Part shown: positions 19,447 to 25,511 of the stretch, one piece after another | How the letters are laid out: each line of letters opens with the position of its first letter | Numbering within the stretch: position 1 is the first letter of the stretch | From: a virus | Strand: one strand, 5' to 3' | DNA: 28,225 bases | IMG/VR virus record: IMGVR_UViG_3300034061_000872 | Span: 1 to 28,225 of that record | The notes under the pieces: generated by a model | Told to the model about the DNA's origin: nothing | Database searches by the model: none | The model's input: the letters and a program-made list of their open reading frames with translations, nothing else | Translations under genes and position numbers: made by a program

Positions 19447-19889
19447 TGGCTATGCGGGTCAAAAAGGATGCGATTGGACAGGCCATCAAACAGTCCTACA
19501 AGAATGGCAAGGGAAAGTCTTGCCCTGTGGCGACGATGGATGTCCATGTCAACCTGAAGAATCGCAACCACGCCATCAAGGAATACGGCTACGGCCCACT
19601 GAATCCTGATGAGCCTTCAGATAAGTTCTGGAAGGCCAAGGCGAAGATGTGGGCGGTGGATGTCGATGAGGCTCAGAAGTCCCGTTGTGGGAACTGCGCG
19701 GCATTCATCCAGACCAAGCAGATGCTGGATTGCATCTCCAAGGGAATGGAAGCCGGTGACAAGCCTCATAAGGATTACTCGATGGATGTCATCGAGGCAA
19801 GCAATTTGGGGTACTGCGAACTCTTCCATTTCAAGTGTGCCGGTGCGCGTACTTGCGATGCTTGGATCGTAGGTGGGCCGATCAGATGA
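19446..19889 (+). CDS. Cysteine-cluster protein, HiPIP-like C terminus
   Basis: 147 residues, TGATG overlap with the gene before. The N-terminal half is basic with a conserved-looking block HAIKEYGYGPLNPDEPS and FWKAKAKMW. The C-terminal half has CGNC (81-84), Cys96, GYC (124), Cys131 and TCDAW (137). The order CxxC ... GYC ... 12 residues ... CDAW recalls the four cysteines of high-potential iron-sulfur proteins. It may hold a 4Fe-4S cluster or a zinc ion; which one cannot be told from sequence. There is no signal peptide, so it would be cytoplasmic or packaged in the virion. Confidence 0.7.
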   Translation: MAMRVKKDAIGQAIKQSYKNGKGKSCPVATMDVHVNLKNRNHAIKEYGYGPLNPDEPSDKFWKAKAKMWAVDVDEAQKSRCGNCAAFIQTKQMLDCISKGMEAGDKPHKDYSMDVIEASNLGYCELFHFKCAGARTCDAWIVGGPIR

Positions 19890-20131
19890 AAGCGACACAG
19901 CGTTCATTGAAGGCTTGGACTGAGCAGAAATGGAGGACGAAGAGTGGAAAACCGAGTAGTGAAACTGGTGAAAGATATCTACCAGAGGCTGCGATCAAGG
20001 CTCTCTCGCCTTCGGAATATGCCCGTACCACCGCCGCCAAGCGTAAGGGTAAAGCCCAAGGCAAGCAGTTCGTCTCGCAACCGAAAGCCGTTGCAGAAAA
20101 AGTAAGACCGTTCCGGCAGCGAGGTAAATGA
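19886..20131 (+). CDS. Small basic protein, C-terminal-half-like of DUF5872
   Basis: 81 residues from ATG 19886 (ATGA overlap); the longer frame from 19835 lies inside the previous gene. Core: SLKAWTEQKWRTKSGKPS ... GERYLPEAAIKALSPSEY ... KRKGKAQGKQFVSQP. The order WT...W.T..GK, RYLP..A...LS..E, GKQFV..P is that of the second half of DUF5872 proteins as I know them, complementing the 61-residue gene. Strongly basic. Confidence 0.7.
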   Translation: MKATQRSLKAWTEQKWRTKSGKPSSETGERYLPEAAIKALSPSEYARTTAAKRKGKAQGKQFVSQPKAVAEKVRPFRQRGK

Positions 20132-20132
20132 G

Positions 20133-20378
20133 ATGGCAATGTCACGCGCCAATATGAGCCAGCAGGTTTCCAAACCGGGCGGTCTTGGCAAGGTCAAGAA
20201 GGTGATGCGGGAGTTCAAAGAGGGAACACTGCATTCTGGCAAGAAGGGTCCGGTTGTCCGGAACCCGAAACAGGCTGTGGCTATCGCCCTTTCTGAGGCT
20301 GGCATGAGCAAGCCTGAGAGAAAGGCAATGGGCGGAAGCATTGATGGCTGCGCTATGCGCGGGAGGACACGAGCGTGA
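20133..20378 (+). CDS. DUF6496-like basic protein with DGCAMRGRTRA tail
   Basis: 81 residues. The centre (KVKKVMREFKEGTLHSGKKG followed by PVVRNPKQAVAIALSEAG) matches the DUF6496 pattern VM.EFK.G.L.SG ... KQAIAIALSEA known from phage, plasmid and bacterial proteins of unknown function. The C terminus GGSIDGCAMRGRTRA ends in a motif shared with the next three genes. The codons of RGRTRA contain GGGAGGA, the ribosome binding site of the next gene, whose GTG overlaps the stop. Basic. Confidence 0.75.
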   Translation: MAMSRANMSQQVSKPGGLGKVKKVMREFKEGTLHSGKKGPVVRNPKQAVAIALSEAGMSKPERKAMGGSIDGCAMRGRTRA

Positions 20379-20665
20379 AAAAGATGCGCTATCAGGAAGG
20401 CGGGGATGTAAAGTCCGAGTCGCCTTTCTCAAAGGGTTCCGAGATATCTGGCATTACCAAAAGCGTTAATGAGGGCGAGAAACTTCCCGGAGAAGGCTTG
20501 TTCTTCGCCAGAATGGATGAATCGGATGTCGATGTTCTTCCCGGACTTGTTAGAAGGTCGCGCAAGAAGGTCGTTGATGAAACCGGTGAACCGATGAAAA
20601 GTGGCGGCATGACCAAAAAGGATGGTCGTGACGGTTGTGCTATTCGCGGGAGGACACGAGCATGA
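20375..20665 (+). CDS. Small protein with YxEGG start and DGCAIRGRTRA tail
   Basis: 96 residues if GTG 20375 is used (GTGA overlap); ATG 20384 is the alternative. N terminus MRYQEGGDVKSES, C terminus KKDGRDGCAIRGRTRA. The middle (GLFFARMDESDVDVLPGLVRRSRKK) contains a segment also seen in the next gene (NDVGILPAVARRMRRKE): D-V-x-x-L-P-x-x-x-R-R. So this and the next protein are related. No known family. The last codons again hold the next gene's ribosome binding site. Confidence 0.7.
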   Translation: MKKMRYQEGGDVKSESPFSKGSEISGITKSVNEGEKLPGEGLFFARMDESDVDVLPGLVRRSRKKVVDETGEPMKSGGMTKKDGRDGCAIRGRTRA

Positions 20666-21120
20666 AAGGTCGAATCAAGCGTTACGAAGATGGCGGCGAG
20701 GTTAAGGTTGAACGCTCCAGTGGAATCGAAGAGATTCTTGGAAGCCTTTCGCCACTTTACGGTATGGCAACAGGCAAGGGCATGTTTGGCAATGATGTTG
20801 GCATTCTTCCAGCCGTTGCTCGTCGTATGCGCCGTAAGGAAATGGAAAGCAGTGATAGCCCAGTCAAGGTATCCATTGAGGTTGAAGAGGATATGGATAT
20901 GGAAAAGCCTATGGGCATGAATCGCGGTGGTCGAATGGGTTACAGCGAGGGCGGTAGCCTCAAGATGGTCGATAAGAATGGTTCCAAGGTTCCGTTCTTT
21001 GCCGCTGATGGCAAGGGCAAGATGCTGGGTGGCGGCATGACCTACGGAAAGGGTGGCATGACCCGTGATAGCCGTGATGGATGCGCTATCAAAGGCAAGA
21101 CCAAGGGTCGCGTTGTATGA
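20662..21120 (+). CDS. Paralogous small protein with YEDGG start and DGCAIKGKTKGR tail
   Basis: 152 residues from ATG 20662 (ATGA overlap); an earlier ATG at 20635 lies in the previous gene and is rejected. N terminus MKGRIKRYEDGGEVKVERS, a second GG motif at MGYSEGGSLKMVDKNG, Gly/Met-rich end (GKMLGGGMTYGKGGMT) and tail RDGCAIKGKTKGRVV. The shared middle segment DVGILPAVARRMRRKE marks it as a relative of the gene before. Function unknown. Confidence 0.7.
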   Translation: MKGRIKRYEDGGEVKVERSSGIEEILGSLSPLYGMATGKGMFGNDVGILPAVARRMRRKEMESSDSPVKVSIEVEEDMDMEKPMGMNRGGRMGYSEGGSLKMVDKNGSKVPFFAADGKGKMLGGGMTYGKGGMTRDSRDGCAIKGKTKGRVV

Positions 21121-21803
21121 AATACGCGTCTAAATATAAGTCTGGTCGTCGTATGCAACGATTTTCTGATGGTGGTCGTCTTGGGTACGAGGAAGACCCA
21201 CAACCCGGAATGCAGACCGACAGACAAGACTTTCAACCCGGCTTGAAGGTTGATACAAAAGACAAGCCAAAGGATCAAAGCAGATCGAAATCCAAGGTTG
21301 TGTCTAAGGAAAAGGATAAGGTCAACCTGATGGATGATCTCGCACCGCGAGAAAACCTTCCATCCCCGGATGACAATGTGACGGAAGGCGGTCCTACGCA
21401 GCGAAACAGTCCTCGTCGCCCTCTCGATAGAAAGCGTAGTTCGCTTCCTAGCGACCGTGCTACAGGATTTCGTGATCAGGTAAAAGAATCTGATGCGATG
21501 TCTCCTGAAGATCGTGAAGCATTGAAGAATTTTGCGCTTGGTTTGGCTGTTCCTCCTGCGGCTCGTGCTTTGGGAATGGTTGGGCGCGGCCTTCAAGTTG
21601 CCAAACGCCGATACGATATTGGCAGACGAGTCGATGCCATGACAGAAAACCAGCAGAAAACCGCCATGATGAGAGCCGCACGGGAGGCTCGTGAAGTTGA
21701 CGGTATGCGCTCTGGTGGACGGGTCTCAGGAAGTTCCATGGGCGGATCTGTCCGTGGCGGCGGCTGTGAGATTCGCGGCAAGACCAAGGGTCGGATGGTC
21801 TAA
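21117..21803 (+). CDS. Largest member of the GG/GCEIRGKTKGR small-protein set
   Basis: 228 residues from ATG 21117 (ATGA overlap). N terminus MKYASKYKSGRRMQRFSDGG, a long polar charged stretch (KDKPKDQSRSKSKVVSKEKD), a hydrophobic Ala/Leu segment (NFALGLAVPPAARALGMVG, about 142-160) that could associate with a membrane or form a helix in a virion complex, then a basic tail GGSVRGGGCEIRGKTKGRMV. The closing motif links it to the previous three proteins. The stop TAA overlaps the adaptor ATG (TAATG). Function unknown. Confidence 0.7.
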   Translation: MKYASKYKSGRRMQRFSDGGRLGYEEDPQPGMQTDRQDFQPGLKVDTKDKPKDQSRSKSKVVSKEKDKVNLMDDLAPRENLPSPDDNVTEGGPTQRNSPRRPLDRKRSSLPSDRATGFRDQVKESDAMSPEDREALKNFALGLAVPPAARALGMVGRGLQVAKRRYDIGRRVDAMTENQQKTAMMRAAREAREVDGMRSGGRVSGSSMGGSVRGGGCEIRGKTKGRMV

Positions 21804-22507
21804 TGCCTACCAGCGGTACCGCAGTTTTCAACCCTGAGTTTCGGGAACTCGTAGAAGAGGCTTTCGAACGGGCGGGTTTGGAGTTGCGTACCGGTTACGA
21901 CCTTCAGACTGCCCGTCGCTCCATGAACTTCATGGCGCTTGAATGGGCAAACCGGGGCATCAACCTCTGGACGGTGGAACAAGGTTCGCAGGTACTGACA
22001 CCCGGAACCTTCACCTACACCATGCCTGCCGACACCATTGATCTCATCGAGCATCAATTGCGTACAGATGCAGGCAGCACCTCTGGTCAGACGGACTACA
22101 CCCTTTCCCGTATCTCAGTATCGGACTATGCCCAGTTGAGCAACAAACTCACTCAGGGCATGCCGCTACAGATCTATGTGGACCGTCAGAGAGCCGCGCC
22201 AGTGGTGTATCTGTGGCCTGTTCCAGATAACACCCAGACCTACACCCTCGTGTACTGGAAGATGCGCCGTATCCAAGATGTTGGAACTGGTGGTGCCAAT
22301 ACCATCGACATCCCTGCAAGGTTCCTCCCCTGCCTTGTGGCTGGACTTGCCTACTATGTCGCCATGAAGAGACCTGATGCGGCTGACAGGCTGTCGTTCC
22401 TCAAGCAGGAATATGAGGTTCAGTGGGACTTGGCGGCAGGCGAAGACCGGGAAAAGGCTTCTGTACGGTTTGTCCCAATGAACGGGTACATTGGTAGGAA
22501 TGTTTAA
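21803..22507 (+). CDS. Putative head-to-tail adaptor protein
   Basis: 234 residues. FNPEFRELVEEAFERAGLEL then GYDLQTARRSMNFMALEWAN and RGINLWTVEQGSQVLTPGTF; later LSRISVSDYAQLSNKLTQGM and YLWPVPDNTQTYTLVYWKMR. This set is characteristic of a conserved connector protein of podovirus- and siphovirus-like aquatic phages (comparable to P22 gp4/gp10-type adaptors), with an N-terminal helical part and a beta-rich part. It would sit below the portal. Specific adaptor type is inferred; TTTAAATG joins its stop to the next gene. Confidence 0.75.
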   Translation: MPTSGTAVFNPEFRELVEEAFERAGLELRTGYDLQTARRSMNFMALEWANRGINLWTVEQGSQVLTPGTFTYTMPADTIDLIEHQLRTDAGSTSGQTDYTLSRISVSDYAQLSNKLTQGMPLQIYVDRQRAAPVVYLWPVPDNTQTYTLVYWKMRRIQDVGTGGANTIDIPARFLPCLVAGLAYYVAMKRPDAADRLSFLKQEYEVQWDLAAGEDREKASVRFVPMNGYIGRNV

Positions 22508-22885
22508 ATGGGCAAGCCGTTCTCATCAGGCAAGAACGCATTCGGGTTCTGCGACCGTTGCGGACAGCGGTATGAACTGCATGACTTGAATCAGCAGTAT
22601 GAGAACCTGTTGCCGATTGGCATCCGGGTCTGCTTCGAATGCATGGATGTTGATCATCCCCAGTTGCAGTTGGGTCGTGTCCCCATGGATGACCCTCAGG
22701 CGCTGCGTAATGCCCGTCCTGACAACACCTTCTTTGCCCCCGGCAACCAAGGCGCGAACGGTAGCCGGATGATCCAGTGGGGTTTCAACCCTATTGGAGG
22801 GGCGCAGGCATATGACACAAGTCTCACACCCAATGATCTTATCTCGACCGGGTTCGTCGGAACCGTCACGGTGGCTGTGACATGA
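22508..22885 (+). CDS. Zinc-ribbon-like tail/connector protein, 125 residues
   Basis: N-terminal zinc site FCDRCGQRYEL (14-24) and VCFECMDVDHPQLQLG (about 41-56), two CxxC pairs. The second half (APGNQGANGSRMIQWGFNPI GG) is Gly/Asn-rich and looks structural. Located between two adaptor-like genes and ATGA-coupled to the next, so a structural minor protein of the connector or tail is likely. No named family. Confidence 0.7.
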   Translation: MGKPFSSGKNAFGFCDRCGQRYELHDLNQQYENLLPIGIRVCFECMDVDHPQLQLGRVPMDDPQALRNARPDNTFFAPGNQGANGSRMIQWGFNPIGGAQAYDTSLTPNDLISTGFVGTVTVAVT

Positions 22886-23520
22886 ACTACACGCAACTCG
22901 TAAATCTGGTTAAACAGTACACGCAGAACGAGGAAACTTCGTTCGTTGCGAACATCCCTGTCTTTGTGCAGTTGGCGGAAGAGCGTATCTACAACGCGGT
23001 CTTCATCCCTGCCATCCGTAAGAATCAGATCGGCACCCTTACCCCCAACAACAAGTACCTAACTGTTCCCGCAGATTGGTTGGCGAACTTCTCGTTGGCA
23101 GTCATCACCCCTACCACGAACGCTCAGTCGTTCCTGATCGACAAGGATGTGAACTTCATCCGTGAGTGCTACCCGGACCCGGATGACACTGGGGTTCCCA
23201 AGTACTACGGCATCTTCGACAAGAACACGCTGATCCTTGGTCCCACCCCGGACAGCAACTATCAGGTCGAACTGCATTACTACTACTATCCGGAATCCAT
23301 CGTCACCGCTACCACCTCGTGGCTGGGTGACAACTTCGAAACCGTCCTTCTGTACGGAACCCTGAGAGAGGCTTACCTCTACATGAAGGGTGAACAGGAC
23401 ATCATCACCTACTACGAACAGAAGTATCAGGAATCGTTGGGTCTCCTGAAACTCCTTGGCGAAGGTAAGGATCGTCGTGATGCCTTCCGGTCTGGCCTCA
23501 ATAGGATTCCGGTCACATGA
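22882..23520 (+). CDS. Putative second head-tail connector protein, 212 residues
   Basis: MNYTQLVNLVKQYTQNEE, then IPVFVQLAEERIYNAVFIPA, LTVPADWLANFSLAVITPTT, YYGIFDKNTLILGPTPDSNY and a C-terminal helix WLGDNFETVLLYGTLREAYL ... YYEQKYQESLGLLKLLGEGK. The plan (helical ends, beta middle, last helix with Y.EQ.Y) is that of phage adaptor proteins of the gp4/gp7-like type. ATGA coupling at both ends. Structural assignment by pattern and order only. Confidence 0.7.
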   Translation: MNYTQLVNLVKQYTQNEETSFVANIPVFVQLAEERIYNAVFIPAIRKNQIGTLTPNNKYLTVPADWLANFSLAVITPTTNAQSFLIDKDVNFIRECYPDPDDTGVPKYYGIFDKNTLILGPTPDSNYQVELHYYYYPESIVTATTSWLGDNFETVLLYGTLREAYLYMKGEQDIITYYEQKYQESLGLLKLLGEGKDRRDAFRSGLNRIPVT

Positions 23521-23930
23521 TCTTTCAGACACAGACCGTCAGTTTCCGCGAGGAGTTGCTCAAGGGTATCCACGACCTACAGACGGACACCATCAAGTTC
23601 GCGCTCTATACCAGCATTGCGACTCTGAACGAGGACACAACGGTATACAGCACCACCAACGAGGTGGTCGGATCGGGTTACAGCGCAGGAGGCGTGGTGC
23701 TGACGGGAGTCACCATCAACAACTCCAACGGTGTCGTGTATGTCAATTTCAACAACGCTGCGTGGAACCCGGCGAGTTTCACCTCTGCTGGTGGATTGAT
23801 CTACAACTTCAGCAAAGCGAACCGTTCCATCGCTGTAATCAGTTTCGGAAACGACAAAACAGCAACCAATACATTCACTGTGCAGATGCCCACCAACACC
23901 TACACCTCGGCACTACTGCGTTTCAATTAG
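23517..23930 (+). CDS. Putative tail structural protein, 137 residues
   Basis: SFREELLKGIHDLQTDTIKF then ALYTSIATLNEDTTVYSTTN, and a beta-rich Gly/Asn end (GYSAGGVVLTGVTINNSNG). It resembles conserved minor virion proteins in aquatic phages that are encoded near the tail genes. The exact location in the particle is unknown. Confidence 0.7.
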   Translation: MIFQTQTVSFREELLKGIHDLQTDTIKFALYTSIATLNEDTTVYSTTNEVVGSGYSAGGVVLTGVTINNSNGVVYVNFNNAAWNPASFTSAGGLIYNFSKANRSIAVISFGNDKTATNTFTVQMPTNTYTSALLRFN

Positions 23931-23939
23931 GAGAATCAC

Positions 23940-24521
23940 ATGTTCATCAACAAGGCCAAGTCCTTTGACAATGTCGGTGCCGATGTCGCAAAGGGCGGCG
24001 GTGCAAACGCTCGTCTCAAGGGAGGCGGCATCTTCACGGTCCGTTGCCGTGACAAGGAAGGCAACCTGAAGTGGGAGCAGAAGTCCCACAACCTCGTGGT
24101 CAATGTCGGTCTTGCCGACATGAACACCAAGTACTTCAAGGGTTCCGGGTACACCGCTGCGTGGTATCTCGGTATCTACGGACCTGCCTCTTCGAACAAC
24201 CCGTCTTCGACCGACACCATGGCAAGCCATGCCGGTTGGACGGAGGTGACGGCTTACAGCAACGCGACCCGTCCTGCTGCGACCTTCGGCGCTGCCACCA
24301 CGGCAGATCCTTCGGTCATCGCGAACTCTGCCTCTCCGGGACAGTTTCTGATCAACGCCTCTGCCAATGTCGGTGGCGCGTTCCTGACAAGCGGAGACCT
24401 CCCCGGCGGTTCGTCTGGAACCTTGTTCTCTGCCTCTGACTTCGCAGCCCCCGGAGATCGCACAGTCCAAAACGGCGATGTCCTGTCTGTCACCTACACC
24501 TTCAGCCTTGACGCTGCATAA
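23940..24521 (+). CDS. Putative virion protein, 193 residues
   Basis: AGGAG upstream of the ATG. Sequence GGGIFTVRCRDKEGNLKWEQ, then HNLVVNVGLADMNTKYFKGS, AAWYLGIYGPAS, ending in Ser/Gly-rich beta sequence (LFSASDFAAPGDRTVQNGDV). I recognise the block around E..KSHNLVVN.GL..M...YF as a conserved tail-associated protein of unknown function. Its place ahead of the repeat protein and fibre supports a tail or baseplate role. Confidence 0.7.
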   Translation: MFINKAKSFDNVGADVAKGGGANARLKGGGIFTVRCRDKEGNLKWEQKSHNLVVNVGLADMNTKYFKGSGYTAAWYLGIYGPASSNNPSSTDTMASHAGWTEVTAYSNATRPAATFGAATTADPSVIANSASPGQFLINASANVGGAFLTSGDLPGGSSGTLFSASDFAAPGDRTVQNGDVLSVTYTFSLDAA

Positions 24522-24532
24522 GGAGTTTAAAC

Positions 24533-24709
24533 ATGGCTAAGTTTGCAAAGGGCGAGAAGGTCAAGTTGGTAGTGGTTGTTCCCGAAGGCCCGGTAGAGAA
24601 GTTCATGATGACCGAAGACGGTGTGATCATGTGCCTTGTCTCTTGGGTCGATGCGAACGGTCAGAACCAGTCCCGTTGGTTTCCGGAAGACGAACTCGTC
24701 AAGGCGTAG
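24533..24709 (+). CDS. Small SH3-like beta protein, 58 residues
   Basis: Starts MAKFAKGEKVKLVVVVPEGP after AGGAG and GTTTAAAC abutting the ATG. Middle EKFMMTEDGVIMCLVSWVDA, end QNQSRWFPEDELVKA. The short strands with a final W.PE.EL motif recall small SH3-like domains of phage and DUF-type proteins (...V.V.W....G......F.E.EL). Function unknown; possibly binds a partner in the tail. Confidence 0.75.
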   Translation: MAKFAKGEKVKLVVVVPEGPVEKFMMTEDGVIMCLVSWVDANGQNQSRWFPEDELVKA

Positions 24710-24712
24710 TCT

Positions 24713-25501
24713 GTGGCTGAGGGCGGCTGGGGATCAGGCACTTGGGGTCAAGCAGGTTGGGGGATGTCGGTCTATGACCGTTCCTCTGAAGACACCGCTG
24801 TCGCCAACGATGCCAATACCGGTGCCGGAACGCAGTTCAATGCACCGGTCACGGAATCCTCTGTCGCCTCAGACACCGTCTCGTCTATCTACAGTCTAGG
24901 CTCCAGCGTCTCTGAGACGGCTACAGGAGCGGACTCTGTACTGGCTAATGCCGACTTCAAGACCATGGTCAGCGAGGCTGCAATAGCCTCTGACGCGGTC
25001 CTATCCACCCCTGATTACAAGACCATGGTGGATGAGTCGGCGGTGGCCTCTGATGCGGTTCTGGCAGGTCAGAACTTCAACTCACAGGCATCTGAGACGG
25101 CGACCGGGCAAGACGAGTCTTACTCAGTGTTCTCATTCCCGGTGGTCATAAACGAGTCTGTGACGGCTTCTGATGACCCCTCGTCCTTGGTCGCCCTTGG
25201 CAGCAGCGTCTCTGAGACAGCCTCTGCGTCTGACATAGATGCGGGATTGGTTGACTTCAAGGCCATGATCAACGAGATCCTGAGCGCGGTTGATATCGCC
25301 TCAGGCGGGGTGACCTTCGAAGCGGATGTGTCTGAGTCCATAACCATCTCGGATATCACCTCAGGGGCGTATCTCTGGAATCCAGTTGATGACGACCAGA
25401 CCGCAAACTGGCAGAATTTAAACGACGACCAGACACCGGGATGGTCCGATGTCGATGACTCGCAAACAACGACTTGGGCTAACATCCCCACGGTGAATTA
25501 G
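24713..25501 (+). CDS. Tandem-repeat virion-like protein (9 x 20 and 3 x 11 residues)
   Basis: 262 residues. GTG start (24713) with only a weak ribosome binding site (AAGGCG). N terminus has Trp/Gly repeats (GGWGSGTWGQAGWG). Residues 46-225 are nine consecutive units of exactly 20 residues, typically VSExxxASDxVlxxxxFxxm. Residues 226-258 are three units of exactly 11, DDxQTxxWxxV-like. Such regular units suggest a beta-solenoid or fibrous stalk next to the tail fibre gene. No catalytic motif. A role in fibre attachment or adhesion is inferred from position and repeat form. Confidence 0.75.
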   Translation: MAEGGWGSGTWGQAGWGMSVYDRSSEDTAVANDANTGAGTQFNAPVTESSVASDTVSSIYSLGSSVSETATGADSVLANADFKTMVSEAAIASDAVLSTPDYKTMVDESAVASDAVLAGQNFNSQASETATGQDESYSVFSFPVVINESVTASDDPSSLVALGSSVSETASASDIDAGLVDFKAMINEILSAVDIASGGVTFEADVSESITISDITSGAYLWNPVDDDQTANWQNLNDDQTPGWSDVDDSQTTTWANIPTVN

Positions 25502-25511
25502 GAGTTTAAAC

